Shown here: positions 1 through 10,057 of the stretch, one piece after another
Numbering within the stretch: the stretch's first letter is position 1
How the letters are laid out: the number at the start of each line of letters is the position of its first letter
Source: Paracoccaceae bacterium
GTDB lineage: Bacteria; Pseudomonadota; Alphaproteobacteria; Rhodobacterales; Rhodobacteraceae
Direction: 5' to 3'
Length of the DNA: 64,000 nt
NCBI GenBank assembly: GCA_902543185.1
Contig: CACBXB010000002.1
Span: 120,116 to 184,115, forward strand
The notes under the pieces: model-generated
Seen by the model: only the letters and a program-made list of their open reading frames with translations
The model's database searches: none
Told to the model about the DNA's origin: nothing
Position numbers and translations under genes: made by a program

Positions 1-92
1 AATTCAATTGAGGCGTTAATTGCTTCCATTATAGCATCAGGTCCCGTAGAGAACCGACCGCCCCACATTTTGTTAGAGGATTTTTTTGACAT
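1..92 (-). CDS. argH: Argininosuccinate lyase, N-terminal fragment (cut by window edge)
   Basis: Reading the minus strand from an ATG at 92-90 gives about 30 residues, including N-K-M-W-G-G-R-F and then [13 protein letters not shown], which match the conserved start of argininosuccinate lyase, the last enzyme of arginine biosynthesis. The rest of the gene lies to the left of the window. Its start codon shares the CATG palindrome at 90-93 with the divergent tlpA-like gene, so the two start codons overlap on opposite strands. An AAAGG-like ribosome site lies upstream of this ATG at about 100-104. The identification rests only on the short N-terminus, but that motif is distinctive. Confidence 0.85.
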   Translation of the reverse strand, partial: MSKKSSNKMWGGRFSTGPDAIMEAINASIE

Positions 93-690
93 GAAACTAC
101 CTTTTAGAGGAGTTAAAAATTTTTTGACGCTGGTTGTTCTTTATACGGCCTTTAGCTTCTGTGCAAATACTGTGCTTTCTGAAGATAATAATTTTTCTAT
201 TCTTGAGGAATTTAAGGTTGGCGAAATGAAAAAACTCATTTTGCATGAAAGCCCTAAGGCGGTCAGTGAAGAGGTTTTTTATAATTCAAACAACGATCCT
301 ATTTCTTTAAAGTCTTTTTCTGGGCGTCTTACATTAGTGAACTTTTGGGCAACTTGGTGCGCACCTTGTCTAGAAGAAATGCCAAGTTTATCAGACCTTC
401 AAAAAATAAAAGGTAGTGAGAAATTTAACGTGGTAACTATCGCTACGATGAGAAACTCACCAAAATCTGTGGAAAATTTTTTTAATAAAAACTCAATCGA
501 TAACCTGACAAAATATCAAGATCCCAAGGGAAAATTGGCTCGCTCTCTTAAAATAGCAGGGCTTCCATTAACTATTTTGTTAAATAAAGATAATCAGGAA
601 GTGGCGAGATTTATTGGCGATGCTGATTGGTCAAGCCCGTATGCTTTAAAGTTGATTGAAAAGGCTACTGAAATAGATCTTAAGAATTAA
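91..690 (+). CDS. TlpA-family periplasmic thiol-disulfide oxidoreductase
   Basis: This is a membrane-anchored or secreted thioredoxin-fold protein of 199 residues. A hydrophobic stretch at residues 11-26 acts as signal or anchor, and the active site W-C-A-P-C lies at residues 89-93 within the typical F-W-A-T-W-C context. Family members reduce disulfides in the periplasm, commonly for cytochrome c or oxidase maturation. I chose the ATG at 91 over an in-frame TTG at 70 because an AGAGGA ribosome site sits at 75-80 with suitable spacing and the TTG start would run further into argH. The gene is transcribed away from argH. Which client protein it serves cannot be read from sequence. Confidence 0.85.
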   Translation: MKLPFRGVKNFLTLVVLYTAFSFCANTVLSEDNNFSILEEFKVGEMKKLILHESPKAVSEEVFYNSNNDPISLKSFSGRLTLVNFWATWCAPCLEEMPSLSDLQKIKGSEKFNVVTIATMRNSPKSVENFFNKNSIDNLTKYQDPKGKLARSLKIAGLPLTILLNKDNQEVARFIGDADWSSPYALKLIEKATEIDLKN

Positions 691-717
691 AAATATTAAC
701 TTCTTTGAAGATATTTT
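690..717. terminator. Possible bidirectional terminator between convergent genes
   Basis: The arms AAAATAT (690-696) and ATATTTT (711-717) are perfect complements, with an inner CTTC/GAAG stem around a TTT loop. The element sits exactly where the tlpA-like gene and the zinc-ribbon gene converge and has T or A runs on both sides. The stem is AT-rich and short, so this is a weak call. Confidence 0.35.
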
Positions 718-1345
718 AAATCAAATTGGTTACTAAATAGGTCACTTTGCCTGCAAGCTTGTTTAATTCTAATCTTATTGCGTCAATTAGTTCAATATAT
801 GAAACGATGTAGCTTTCAGACTCTGGCAAGACTGATACTAATTGATTACCATTTGTGTATGCTAGTAACGCAAATAAAACTATCAATAAGCCAAAAATGA
901 AACCTGAACGTTTTGTTGTTTTTTTGTCTTCTAAGGCCTCAGCTAGTGCATCTTTTGATTGATGCTTTAGAATGGCATCTTTTGTTAGAGTTGCGGGCTC
1001 ACTACGTCTAACATTTTTCGAACTTCTTTTGTTTTTGGATGGTATATTTTTTTTGTTGCGCTCTTGATCTCTAGCTTCAATTTCTCTTTTAGCCTCTTCC
1101 CTTAATATTTTAATAACAGAGGGATCAATTTTTTTCTGATCAGATGGCGCACTCGCTACTTCTTCAGTATCTTCTTTTGTGATTTCAGTTTTAGGTTCAA
1201 TTAACTGATCATCGTTAGATATCTTAGTTCGAGTTTGAAACCATGAGTGCCCACAGCTAGCGCATTTTACTTCCCTACCGCCTATTGGAACAGCATGGCG
1301 AGGGATCTCATAATTTGCTTTGCATTTTGGACAAACTAAACGCAT
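716..1345 (-). CDS. MJ0042-type zinc-ribbon protein with one membrane segment
   Basis: The 209-residue protein begins with a zinc ribbon: Cys5 and Cys8 pair with Cys28 and Cys31 in the layout C-P-x-C followed by C-x-x-C-G-H-x-W, which matches the MJ0042 zinc-ribbon family. A charged, probably disordered linker rich in Lys, Glu and Arg follows. A single hydrophobic segment lies near residues 149-164, with a short tail after it. The function is unknown; zinc ribbon plus linker plus membrane anchor is common for this group in alphaproteobacteria, where it often lies next to ftsE and ftsX. It is divergent from ftsE, with 157 bases between the two genes. Confidence 0.8.
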   Translation of the reverse strand: MRLVCPKCKANYEIPRHAVPIGGREVKCASCGHSWFQTRTKISNDDQLIEPKTEITKEDTEEVASAPSDQKKIDPSVIKILREEAKREIEARDQERNKKNIPSKNKRSSKNVRRSEPATLTKDAILKHQSKDALAEALEDKKTTKRSGFIFGLLIVLFALLAYTNGNQLVSVLPESESYIVSYIELIDAIRLELNKLAGKVTYLVTNLI

Positions 1346-1502
1346 TAGTTCCTCTGTGAATAAATGACTCCATCAGACTTTATGACAGAAAAAAAAATAT
1401 ATATAGCCGTAAAAGTACATGCTTCTTATTGTTGAACAACCGTTTATTAGACTATGGTTATAGTATGGATTTAGAATTAAAAAAAAAAGGGAAGTTTTAG
1501 TT

Positions 1503-2177
1503 GTGATTGAAATGAAAAGCGTCGCTTACTCTTATGGTGAGGAGCTTTTATCAGAGCTGGATATTTCTATTTCTCAAGGTTCTTTTTATTTTCTTACGGG
1601 GCCTTCAGGATCAGGTAAAACAACTTTCCTTAAAATGTGCTATGGTTCTCTAATTCCAACATCGGGCAAGCTTAGTGTTTTTGGTAAAGACTCATCTGTT
1701 TGGTCACGTGATGAAATTGCGTATCTCAGGAGAAAAATAGGTGTTGTACACCAGGATTGTCAGTTTCTTGATCATTTGAATGTTGCCGATAATATTGCTT
1801 TGCCGATCAGAGTCTCAGCGCGGAATTCCTTATCGGATAGTGTAAATTTAAAAGAGCTTTTGAATTGGGTTGGTCTATCTCATCGCTCTAAAGCGCTACC
1901 TCCTGAACTTTCAGGAGGTGAAAGGCAAAGAGCAGCTTTAGCGCGTGCAATTATTATGTCGCCAGATGTTATATTAGCTGATGAGCCAACAGGTAATATT
2001 GATTGGGAGATGTCGCAGAGATTAATTCGTTTATTAATCGAATTAAACCATATGGGAAAAACAGTTGTTATTGCCACTCATGACTTGAATTTGATTAGAT
2101 TTACAAAAGCCAGCGTGCAGGCGCGTGTTTTAAGAATAAGCAATAAAACAGTTCAGCTCGCCGGAAGTGATCTTTGA
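1503..2177 (+). CDS. ftsE: Cell-division ABC transporter ATP-binding protein FtsE
   Basis: This 224-residue ATPase partners with FtsX at the division site, where the pair controls septal peptidoglycan hydrolases. Walker A G-P-S-G-S-G-K-T is at residues 33-40, the ABC signature L-S-G-G-E-R-Q-R is in the middle of the protein, and Walker B reads I-L-A-D-E-P-T-G. The H-D switch motif is present near the C-terminus. The GTG at 1503 is preferred over the ATG at 1512 because AGGGA at 1488-1492 is correctly spaced only for the GTG. The stop codon overlaps the ATG of ftsX by one base, which indicates coupled translation. Confidence 0.95.
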   Translation: MIEMKSVAYSYGEELLSELDISISQGSFYFLTGPSGSGKTTFLKMCYGSLIPTSGKLSVFGKDSSVWSRDEIAYLRRKIGVVHQDCQFLDHLNVADNIALPIRVSARNSLSDSVNLKELLNWVGLSHRSKALPPELSGGERQRAALARAIIMSPDVILADEPTGNIDWEMSQRLIRLLIELNHMGKTVVIATHDLNLIRFTKASVQARVLRISNKTVQLAGSDL

Positions 2178-3070
2178 TGGCTAGTATAAAAAATATTCTT
2201 TTACCTGATAGATACGTAAATCAGGTTGTCCCTACAAATGGATTTACCACGCTTTTGACGTTTTTTACTTCTGCGGCAATGGCCTTTTTGATCGTTTTTT
2301 CATTAGCTATGTCGTTTGCAGCTGATAGATTAGCTCAAAGCTGGTCAGATTCCTTGGCAAATTCAGCAACATTGCGCGTATCTGCCCCATTAGCAGATTT
2401 AGAGAGCCAAACTGAGGCTGCTTTGAATGTTTTATCTAATACAAAGGGAATAGCATCTTATCGTTTGTTGAAAGCAGAAGAACAGCAGGCATTACTTGAG
2501 CCGTGGTTTGGACCAAAAGTGCCGATAAGCAATTTACCTATGCCACGCCTCATAAGTATCGAAGAAGATGAAAATGGATATGATAGAGTAGGTCTTAGGT
2601 TAAGGCTTGCCGCTGAAGTTCCTTCTGCCGTATTGGACGATCATACCAGGTGGCGCGAGCCCCTTGTAAAAGCGGCTTATCGTATTTGGTTTTTGGGTTG
2701 GTTATCAATTGGACTGGTATTTTTTATTGTAATTTCAATGATGAGTGTCGTAACCCGTGCTGCGTTGTCGTCAAATAAAAAAGTGATTGAAGTTTTAAGA
2801 TTAGTGGGAGCTACAGATCAATATATTGCTTCGGCTTTTGTGCGTAAATTTGCTTTCCGAGCTTTTTTTGGTTCAATGTTGGGTGCATTTGGAGCGTCAA
2901 TGACACTATTTCTTTTGCCTTCTGAGGCCGATCAAACTGTAATTTTGGCGGGACTACGGCTGGAAGGTTTTGAATGGTCTTGGTTGATTTTTGTGCCTTT
3001 ATCCTTTTTTGTTTTTACATTTTTAACTGCACGAATAGCCTCTCTCAGTATTCTGAGATCCCTGACTTAA
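2177..3070 (+). CDS. ftsX: Cell-division permease FtsX
   Basis: The 297-residue membrane partner of FtsE has one N-terminal transmembrane segment, a periplasmic domain of roughly 120 residues, and a C-terminal cluster of three hydrophobic segments, which is the FtsX arrangement. The ATG at 2177 overlaps the ftsE stop codon (TGATG). A TTG one codon upstream is possible but less likely. The sequence is divergent, as usual for alphaproteobacterial FtsX, but synteny with FtsE makes the call firm. Its stop codon overlaps the start of the acyltransferase gene. Confidence 0.9.
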   Translation: MASIKNILLPDRYVNQVVPTNGFTTLLTFFTSAAMAFLIVFSLAMSFAADRLAQSWSDSLANSATLRVSAPLADLESQTEAALNVLSNTKGIASYRLLKAEEQQALLEPWFGPKVPISNLPMPRLISIEEDENGYDRVGLRLRLAAEVPSAVLDDHTRWREPLVKAAYRIWFLGWLSIGLVFFIVISMMSVVTRAALSSNKKVIEVLRLVGATDQYIASAFVRKFAFRAFFGSMLGAFGASMTLFLLPSEADQTVILAGLRLEGFEWSWLIFVPLSFFVFTFLTARIASLSILRSLT

Positions 3071-3792
3071 TGCTCTACGCGATTCAATATATACGTTCTT
3101 TTCTGTTTCTTATTCAGATGTATTTAATGATGGTGGTTTTTGGCTTGGTGTTTTGTCCATTTGTAATGCTCAATAGAAAGCATTCGTATTTGGCTGTTCA
3201 TGTTTGGTGTAGATGGGTCCGTTGGACAGCTGCTTGGATGGTTGGATTAAAATCTGAGGTTAGGGGTGTTATTCCAGATAATGAGCTAATTATCGCGGCG
3301 AAACATCAAAGTTTCTTCGATATAATCTTGATTGTTAGTGAAACGCCAAGGCCAAAATTTATAATGAAGTCATCGTTGCGGTGGGCTCCGGTGTTGGGCT
3401 GGTATGCAAAAAAAATAGGATGTGTTCCCGTTGAGCGTGGGAAAAGATCTGAAGCCATACAAAGAATGATGTCTGCTGTTGCCTCGGGTGCAACCCCTCC
3501 TGGTCAGCTCATTATTTATCCACAGGGAACGAGAGTGACGCCAGGCGATTCTAAACCATATAAAATCGGTGTAGCTGCACTCTATCAACAGACCGGTCAA
3601 GACTGTTTGCCAGTAGCGTGCAATGTAGGGGTTTTCTGGCCTAAATATGGCATCATACGTAAACCCGGAGTGGCAGTCGTTGAATGTTTGCCTGTAATAC
3701 CAGCAGGATTAGAGAACTCAGAACTTATGTCTGAACTTGAAAATTCTATAGAAAAAAGAACAAATCAGTTAATCGCCGAAGTAAAAATATAA
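3070..3792 (+). CDS. plsC: 1-acyl-sn-glycerol-3-phosphate acyltransferase
   Basis: This 240-residue membrane enzyme acylates lysophosphatidic acid to phosphatidic acid in phospholipid synthesis. The catalytic H-x4-D motif is at His79 and Asp84 (K-H-Q-S-F-F-D), and the substrate-binding motif reads Y-P-Q-G-T-R at residues 150-155. An N-terminal hydrophobic stretch anchors the protein. The open frame extends upstream to 2974 inside ftsX, but the ATG at 3070 overlaps the ftsX stop (TAATG) and gives the family-like N-terminus. ftsE, ftsX and this gene therefore form one tightly overlapped transcription unit. Confidence 0.9.
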   Translation: MLYAIQYIRSFLFLIQMYLMMVVFGLVFCPFVMLNRKHSYLAVHVWCRWVRWTAAWMVGLKSEVRGVIPDNELIIAAKHQSFFDIILIVSETPRPKFIMKSSLRWAPVLGWYAKKIGCVPVERGKRSEAIQRMMSAVASGATPPGQLIIYPQGTRVTPGDSKPYKIGVAALYQQTGQDCLPVACNVGVFWPKYGIIRKPGVAVVECLPVIPAGLENSELMSELENSIEKRTNQLIAEVKI

Positions 3793-3959
3793 ATAAAAAC
3801 CAAATTTAAAGGCACCACCATCACTTTAGGTTTCTGTAAAATACTTTTTTTCGAAATCTGGACGTAAGTGGTCCGGTAAATGTCGGAAATGCAAAGTTAC
3901 GTTTTTACTCAAGGTTTATACGATTTAAGGATGTTTATCATTGGATAAAGGAAACCTGG

Positions 3960-5636
3960 ATGAGCTATAAAAGTGATATTGAAATTGCTCGAAGCGCAGA
4001 AAAAAAACCAATTCAAGAAGTTGGTGCTCACCTTGGAATTCCTACAGAACATTTGTTACCTTACGGTCATGATAAAGCCAAAGTAAGCCAAGAATTTATA
4101 AATGGTGTTCAAGATAAGGAAAATGGAAAATTAATTCTTGTAACGGCCATTAATCCCACACCTGCTGGTGAAGGCAAAACAACAACAACAGTTGGTCTTG
4201 GCGATGGACTTAACAAAATCGGCAAAAATGCCATGATTTGTATTAGAGAAGCTTCGTTAGGTCCAAATTTTGGTATGAAAGGCGGTGCCGCTGGAGGCGG
4301 ACATGCACAAGTTATCCCAATGGAAGATATGAATTTACATTTTACGGGCGACTTTCACGCAATAACTTCTGCTCATTCATTACTTTCAGCTATGATTGAT
4401 AACCATATTTACTGGGGTAATGACCTTGGTATTGATACTCGGAGAGTTGTATGGCGCAGAGTGGTAGACATGAATGACAGAGCACTCCGTCAGATTACAG
4501 CATCTCTCGGAGGAATTTCAAATGGCTTCCCTCGCGAGGCAGGCTTTGACATCACAGTTGCCTCGGAAGTTATGGCAATTCTTTGTTTAGCTAAGGATCT
4601 GAATGATTTGCAGACAAAACTGGGCAATATGATAGTTGCCTACAGGCGTGATCGTTCTCCTGTTTTTTGCCGTGATATAAAAGCAGACGGAGCGATGACA
4701 GTATTGCTTAAAGATGCCATCAAACCTAATTTGGTGCAGACTTTAGAAAATAATCCAGCTTTTGTGCATGGAGGGCCTTTTGCCAATATTGCGCATGGAT
4801 GCAATTCCTTAATAGCAACTCAAACAGCGCTTAAGTTATCTGACTATGTTGTAACTGAGGCAGGATTTGGAGCCGACTTAGGCGCTGAGAAGTTTTTGAA
4901 TATTAAATGTCGTAAGGCGGGTTTATCGCCAGCGGTTATCGTACTCGTTGCTACTATTCGTGCTATGAAAATGAACGGCGGGGTCGCAAAAAAAGATTTA
5001 GGGCAAGAAAATGTCAGTGCTGTAAAGTTTGGCTGTGCAAATTTAGGTTGTCATATAGAGAATTTGAAAAGTTTTGGCGTGCCGGTAATCGTAGCAATCA
5101 ATCATTTTGTAAAAGATACTCAGAACGAAATTGACGCAGTGATGCAGTTTGTCAAAAGTCAGGGTTCGGAGGCTATTGTTTCAAAACATTGGGAATTTGG
5201 ATCAGATGGTTCAGTAGACTTAGCCAAGCGCGTCTCAGAAATAGCAGATTCAGAAGTTTCTGATTTTGCTCCAATTTATCCTGATGAAATGCCACTTGCT
5301 GAAAAGATACAGACGATTTGTAAAAGAATTTATAGAGCTGATGAAGCTCTTATGGATAAAAAAATTAACGATCAATTACAGCAATGGGAAGAACAGGGAT
5401 ACGGCGATTTGCCAATTTGCATGGCAAAAACACAATATAGTTTTTCAACAGACCCTAACTTGCGTGGAGCCCCGACGGGACACACTGTGCCTGTTCGGGA
5501 AGTGAGAATAAGTGCAGGTGCCGGTTTTATAGTCGTTGTATGTGGAGAAATTATGACGATGCCGGGTCTGCCTAGGGTTCCTGCTGCAGAATCTATATAT
5601 CTCAACAAATTTGGAGAAATAGAAGGGTTGTTCTAG
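3960..5636 (+). CDS. fhs: Formate-tetrahydrofolate ligase
   Basis: This 558-residue enzyme joins formate and THF using ATP to give 10-formyl-THF, or runs in reverse to release formate from one-carbon units. The phosphate loop T-P-A-G-E-G-K-T is at about residues 67-74, and the length fits the family. The ATG at 3960 has AAAGGA at 3947-3952. The gene heads a run with a chorismate mutase and folD. Together with FolD it can convert methylene-THF, such as that made by the sarcosine oxidase encoded at 26.7-31.7 kb, to formate. The 167 bases upstream hold no RNA element that I recognise. Confidence 0.97.
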   Translation: MSYKSDIEIARSAEKKPIQEVGAHLGIPTEHLLPYGHDKAKVSQEFINGVQDKENGKLILVTAINPTPAGEGKTTTTVGLGDGLNKIGKNAMICIREASLGPNFGMKGGAAGGGHAQVIPMEDMNLHFTGDFHAITSAHSLLSAMIDNHIYWGNDLGIDTRRVVWRRVVDMNDRALRQITASLGGISNGFPREAGFDITVASEVMAILCLAKDLNDLQTKLGNMIVAYRRDRSPVFCRDIKADGAMTVLLKDAIKPNLVQTLENNPAFVHGGPFANIAHGCNSLIATQTALKLSDYVVTEAGFGADLGAEKFLNIKCRKAGLSPAVIVLVATIRAMKMNGGVAKKDLGQENVSAVKFGCANLGCHIENLKSFGVPVIVAINHFVKDTQNEIDAVMQFVKSQGSEAIVSKHWEFGSDGSVDLAKRVSEIADSEVSDFAPIYPDEMPLAEKIQTICKRIYRADEALMDKKINDQLQQWEEQGYGDLPICMAKTQYSFSTDPNLRGAPTGHTVPVREVRISAGAGFIVVVCGEIMTMPGLPRVPAAESIYLNKFGEIEGLF

Positions 5637-5686
5637 ACTTAAATTTAATGTTTTAAATTATTAAGCTTTAAGTTCAGGAGACTGTA

Positions 5687-5992
5687 ATGACAGAACTTAC
5701 AAAACCAGGCGATTGTAATAATATGGATGAATTACGTCATCAAATTGATAAGTTGGATGTCCAAGTAGTTGAGCTTTTGGCAAATCGCTCAGAATTTATA
5801 GATAGAGCAACAGAGTTGAAAAAATCAAATGGGATGCCTGCTAGAATTCCTGAACGAATTGAAAGTGTTGTTTTCAATGCGCGAAATGCAGCTGAAGAGC
5901 TGGATCTAGATGCAGATCTTGTTGAAAAAATTTGGCGAATTTTAATAGATTGGTCCATTCAAAGGGAATCAGAAATTATTCGCGAAGAGTGA
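5687..5992 (+). CDS. Monofunctional AroQ-class chorismate mutase
   Basis: The 101-residue all-helical protein matches the AroQ chorismate mutase fold. The start M-D-E-L-R-x-Q-I-D-x-L-D is the classic first helix, an R-A-x-E-L-K-K segment follows, and a C-terminal helix carries R-E-S-E-I-I. It converts chorismate to prephenate for Phe and Tyr synthesis. A CAGGAG ribosome site precedes the ATG at 5687. It lies 50 bases after fhs and 34 bases before folD, so co-transcription with folate genes is likely even though the pathway differs. A role in isochorismate-pyruvate lyase chemistry cannot be excluded. Confidence 0.88.
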   Translation: MTELTKPGDCNNMDELRHQIDKLDVQVVELLANRSEFIDRATELKKSNGMPARIPERIESVVFNARNAAEELDLDADLVEKIWRILIDWSIQRESEIIREE

Positions 5993-6026
5993 GCTTAATT
6001 TTCTCAAATTTAAAGGATTACCAAAA

Positions 6027-6920
6027 ATGGTAGCGCAAATAATAGACGGGAAGCTTTTTTCTAGGAAGCTACGGGACCAAGTTGCTGAACATGTGAATGC
6101 TTTGAAAAAAGAAAATAATGTTACCCCAGGCCTTGCTGTGGTTTTAGTTGGTGAGGATCCGGCAAGCCAAGTTTACGTTCGATCAAAAGGTAAACAAACT
6201 ATAGAAGCTGGAATGAATTCGTATGAGCATAGATTAAGTGAGAATACTTCTGAAGAAGATCTTTTAGAATTGGTAAACCGTTTGAATGATGATAATGAAG
6301 TGCATGGAATTTTAGTTCAACTGCCTTTACCAGAACATATAAATGAAGACGCTGTAATAAATGCCATCGATCCAGTAAAAGACGTTGACGGATTTCATAT
6401 TTCCAATGTTGGCTTACTGGCTACAGGTCAAAAATCTATGGTTCCTTGTACACCCTTAGGATGTTTACTTATGCTAAAAGATTTACATGGATCTTTATCT
6501 GGTATGGATGCTGTTATTATTGGTAGGTCGAATATAGTTGGAAAACCAATGGCCCAGCTCTTGTTGAGCGAAAGTTGCACAGTTACGATAACCCATTCAA
6601 AAACAAAAAACTTGGAAGAAATGGTTGGACGCGCTGACATTATTATAGCTGCGGTAGGAAGATCAGAAATGGTCAAAGGGGACTGGATAAAGCCGGGCGC
6701 CACGCTTATTGACGTAGGGATCAATAGAGTAGAAGGAAATGATGGTGGGAAGCGTTTGGTTGGTGATGCAGAGTTCTCAAGTTGTTCAGAAATTGCGGGC
6801 GCTGTAACTCCTGTTCCTGGTGGTGTTGGACCGATGACAATTGCATGCCTATTAGTAAATACTCTAGTCGCTTGTTGTCGTAAACATAAGCTGGCCGAGC
6901 CAGATATTATTCCAAATTAA
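6027..6920 (+). CDS. folD: Bifunctional methylene-THF dehydrogenase / methenyl-THF cyclohydrolase
   Basis: The 297-residue enzyme oxidises 5,10-methylene-THF with NADP and hydrolyses the product to 10-formyl-THF. The catalytic Y-x-x-x-K is Tyr50 to Lys54 in the Y-V-R-S-K context. The dinucleotide-binding region carries G-R-S-N-I-V-G-K-P, and the C-terminal P-G-G-V-G-P-M-T signature is present. AAGGA precedes the ATG at 6027. Its 3' end overlaps the convergent pdeM gene by four bases (6917-6920). With Fhs upstream it makes a complete methylene-THF to formate route. Confidence 0.97.
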   Translation: MVAQIIDGKLFSRKLRDQVAEHVNALKKENNVTPGLAVVLVGEDPASQVYVRSKGKQTIEAGMNSYEHRLSENTSEEDLLELVNRLNDDNEVHGILVQLPLPEHINEDAVINAIDPVKDVDGFHISNVGLLATGQKSMVPCTPLGCLLMLKDLHGSLSGMDAVIIGRSNIVGKPMAQLLLSESCTVTITHSKTKNLEEMVGRADIIIAAVGRSEMVKGDWIKPGATLIDVGINRVEGNDGGKRLVGDAEFSSCSEIAGAVTPVPGGVGPMTIACLLVNTLVACCRKHKLAEPDIIPN

Positions 6921-7585
6921 TTGGCTTTAGAAATTGGAATTGGGTAAATTTCTTTTCCCGTCATTAAGGCAATAGCTTTTTGCTGCATAATTGAGCGAAG
7001 CGGATCACGATTACAATAAAGGCCCCCAGTATAGGTTCCATATGCTGGCAATATTACGCGATTTTCGTCTACTAAAAAACAACGCTTTGTGAAGGATTGA
7101 CCTTTAATAATTATCCTTATTTTTGGATGATAATGGCCAGATATTTCAAAGCGATCTTCTGCACTTGCAATATGCTGGAAGTTAAGTTTTTCAATTTCGA
7201 GAGCGTTTAAAAAGCTACCACCCAAATTTTTAGGGGATGGATCATGATTACCAGAAATCCAAATCCATTCTCGACCTGCTTGCATTTTTGTAATCCAAAG
7301 AAGCTCATCTGATGGTAGTGATTGACTTGCTTCATTATCGTCAAAACTATCCCCAAGGCATATTATTTTTTTAGCATTTGTAGAGTCTAAGTCTGTTTCT
7401 AACCTTAATAAAGTATCCTGATTTTCATAAGGCGGGATCCACGACTGACCCATTCTGGCTAATCTGTTTGACTTTCCAAAGTGTAAATCGGAGACACACA
7501 GGATGGATTGAGCCGGCCACCAGAGAGCGCCTGATGGCATAGCCACAAGTTCGTTTTCTGAGAGTGAAAACTTATAAAAGTCCAT
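6917..7585 (-). CDS. pdeM: Ligase-associated DNA damage response endonuclease PdeM
   Basis: This 222-residue calcineurin-like metallophosphoesterase shows metal-binding motifs in order: S-D-L-H-F-G-K, G-D-S-F-D-D, G-N-H-D-P and G-H-Y-H-P-K. This motif set and the adjacent Lhr-type helicase identify the PdeM family, part of a bacterial DNA repair group normally encoded with an ATP-dependent ligase and an MBL exonuclease. Neither partner is present nearby. The gene lies 36 bases downstream of the helicase and is probably co-transcribed with it. The nuclease activity is inferred from family. Confidence 0.88.
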   Translation of the reverse strand: MDFYKFSLSENELVAMPSGALWWPAQSILCVSDLHFGKSNRLARMGQSWIPPYENQDTLLRLETDLDSTNAKKIICLGDSFDDNEASQSLPSDELLWITKMQAGREWIWISGNHDPSPKNLGGSFLNALEIEKLNFQHIASAEDRFEISGHYHPKIRIIIKGQSFTKRCFLVDENRVILPAYGTYTGGLYCNRDPLRSIMQQKAIALMTGKEIYPIPISKAN

Positions 7586-7621
7586 TTAATTTCTTAAAAA
7601 TTGATGCTAGTGCCATATTCT

Positions 7622-10033
7622 TTAATCTAATCCTGCTTCTCTCATAAGCGGGCCTACCTCATTTTGTAATATTAACTCCCTTGCTTGGCCCTCAATAGGC
7701 ACTGTACCCACTTCGAGCAACATTGGGGCCGCTAGAGGTGATACATGTGGGAGATTTCTGTGGGTTATATTATCGCCTACTCTATCGAACATTTCCTTTA
7801 TGCGATTAAAATCAATTAACCCTTTCATTGCTTCGTCTTTGGTGATCTTTAAAAGAAGGTGACTTGGATCATATTTGGCTAAAGTATCGTACAAAATGTC
7901 TGAGGAAAAAGTTGTCTGGCGCCCTGATTTTCTAAGGCCTGGCAAATTGCGGTCAATTAGTCCCGCAACTGTAGCTACTGATTTAAAAGTTCTTTTCATT
8001 AAGGCGTTGCCTGAAAGCCATTTATCAAGGTCTAATTCGATCGCACTGGAATTGAATAATTCGATTGGATTTTCCACCTTTTTAAGCCCCCACAGAAGGG
8101 TAGCATAATCATTTGCCACAAAGCCCAATGGAGCAAGGTTAAGCTCCTCTAATCTCTTTGACAAAATCAACCCTAAAGTCTGGTTCGCATTTCTCCCGGC
8201 AAAGCTATAAACAACCAAATGATGACGAGATTTCCTGACAAAAGTTTCAACTAATAAACTATCTTTAACTGGTAATTCAGAAAACTCTTTTTGTTTATTT
8301 AACCAGTTAACTGTATCCGCTGGTAAAGCTTCCCAGTTTTCATTTTTGAAACAATCTAAAATTCTATCACTAAGTTTTGTACTCGTTGCGAATTTAGTTC
8401 CCATAAACGTAGCGATTTTAGGCTGCTTATTTGCGTTCTGTGATACCTCGACAACCATTTCCCGTAAACTTTCGAAGCGCACTATTTTACCACCAATTAA
8501 AAAAGTATCACCTTTTGTCAGCGATGCTGCAAAAGTTTCTTCAATTTCTCCAAGGGGTTTCCCCCCACTTCGACGATGCGTTCGAACTTTTAGCGTTTCC
8601 GTATCTTGTATAGTTCCTACGTTCATTCTTATTCTATTTGCCGCTCTTGGATCCCGCAGAACGATATTTCCTCCATCATCAATCTTCAATCGGTGCCATT
8701 GCTCGTACCGATTAAGTGCATATCCTCCATCCATACAAAATCGTAAACACTCATTAAAATCACTTTGTGTTAATTTTTCGTAAGCGCCTATCTTTTTAAT
8801 TTCTTTGAATAATTGATTAGGACAAATTGCTCCCGCACAGGCCACAAGCAAAATATGTTGGCATAAAACATCCAGTGATCCTGAGTTTACTGGTTCGCCA
8901 TCTAGATCTCTATCTTTGACAGCTTCTAGGGCAGCTTGGCACTCAATAATTTCAAATTTATTAGCGGGAATCATTATTGCTTTGGAAGGAGCATTATAGC
9001 TATGATTTGCCCTTCCAATTCTCTGTACTAGCCGTTTTATATTTTTTGGGGCACCAACTTGAATGACAAGGTCTACGTCATTCCAATCTATGCCAAGATC
9101 TAGAGTGCCTGTACAAACAATAGCTCTTAATTCACCTCTGATAATAGCTGCCTCAACTCGCTTTCGTTGCTCAAGGTCGAGACTACCGTGATGGATCGCG
9201 ATGGGGAGATTGTTTTTATTATTTAACCATAAATTATGAAAAAAAATTTCTGCTTGAGCGCGTGTATTATGAAAAATCAGAGTAGTTTTATGATTAGATA
9301 TTTTTTCTAAAACATCTGGGATAGCGTAGGTCGCTCCAGCACCTGCCCAAGGAGGAGGGGTCTTTGTTTGAAGCATTGAAATGTCTGGATCAATCCCAGA
9401 TTTAGCAAATATTACGGGGCAATCAGCTTTATTTTCCGAAATAAAATTTGCTATTTCCTCGGGACGATCAACGGTAGCAGACAGTCCTATTTTCCGAACG
9501 TTTGTGCATAAGGATTGTAATCGAGATATTGCTAGTATTAATTGATGGCCACGTTTGCTTGCAACGAGTGCGTGTATTTCATCAATCACTATTCTTTTTA
9601 GGTTGGCGAAAAGGGTTTTGGACTCTGGAAAAGAGATGAGTAGTGCCAAACTTTCAGGCGTGGTAAGTAAAATATGTGGCGGATCAACTCGTTGGCGGCG
9701 CTTTATTGCTGCTTTGGTATCGCCAGTTCGATCTTCCACTCTTATATTCAGCCCTATTTCTTCAATAGGTATCATCAAATTTCGTTTAATGTCTGATGCT
9801 AGTGCTTTTAAAGGAGAAACATAAATTGTGTGGAGCCCAGAGAATTCTGAAGAATCAAGCTCAATTAAGGTCGGTAAAAATCCTGATAACGTTTTGCCAG
9901 ACCCAGTTGGAGCAATAAGGAGTTGAGATTGTCTTTTTGAGTTATTCAGTACTTCAATCTGATGGGGTCGCAAGACCCAATTTCTTGTTTCAATCCAATT
10001 TTCAAACTTTTGAGGGAATTCATAATTTAGCAT
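7622..10033 (-). CDS. Lhr-type ligase-associated DEXH-box helicase
   Basis: The 803-residue protein has an SF2 helicase core: Walker A A-P-T-G-S-G-K-T at residues 41-48, D-E-I-H at 151-154, and motif VI Q-R-I-G-R-A-N-H. A long C-terminal region of the Lhr type follows. The overall length and the pdeM neighbour fit the ligase-associated DNA damage response helicase rather than the much longer full Lhr. It probably remodels damaged duplexes or hybrids for repair. Upstream lies scoB at a distance of 24 bases. No good ribosome site is visible before the ATG at 10033, so translation may depend on coupling. Confidence 0.9.
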   Translation of the reverse strand: MLNYEFPQKFENWIETRNWVLRPHQIEVLNNSKRQSQLLIAPTGSGKTLSGFLPTLIELDSSEFSGLHTIYVSPLKALASDIKRNLMIPIEEIGLNIRVEDRTGDTKAAIKRRQRVDPPHILLTTPESLALLISFPESKTLFANLKRIVIDEIHALVASKRGHQLILAISRLQSLCTNVRKIGLSATVDRPEEIANFISENKADCPVIFAKSGIDPDISMLQTKTPPPWAGAGATYAIPDVLEKISNHKTTLIFHNTRAQAEIFFHNLWLNNKNNLPIAIHHGSLDLEQRKRVEAAIIRGELRAIVCTGTLDLGIDWNDVDLVIQVGAPKNIKRLVQRIGRANHSYNAPSKAIMIPANKFEIIECQAALEAVKDRDLDGEPVNSGSLDVLCQHILLVACAGAICPNQLFKEIKKIGAYEKLTQSDFNECLRFCMDGGYALNRYEQWHRLKIDDGGNIVLRDPRAANRIRMNVGTIQDTETLKVRTHRRSGGKPLGEIEETFAASLTKGDTFLIGGKIVRFESLREMVVEVSQNANKQPKIATFMGTKFATSTKLSDRILDCFKNENWEALPADTVNWLNKQKEFSELPVKDSLLVETFVRKSRHHLVVYSFAGRNANQTLGLILSKRLEELNLAPLGFVANDYATLLWGLKKVENPIELFNSSAIELDLDKWLSGNALMKRTFKSVATVAGLIDRNLPGLRKSGRQTTFSSDILYDTLAKYDPSHLLLKITKDEAMKGLIDFNRIKEMFDRVGDNITHRNLPHVSPLAAPMLLEVGTVPIEGQARELILQNEVGPLMREAGLD

Positions 10034-10057
10034 TAAGTGAATTTTAAGAGCGGAAGA

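Noticed and set aside
3793..3959. Riboswitch upstream of fhs
   Set aside because: No conserved riboswitch core was recognised in this 167-base gap; similar checks upstream of ribE and thrC were also negative.
8346..8783. 145-codon open frame on the plus strand
   Set aside because: It lies fully inside the helicase gene on the other strand, whose motifs are clear; no ribosome site or recognised family.
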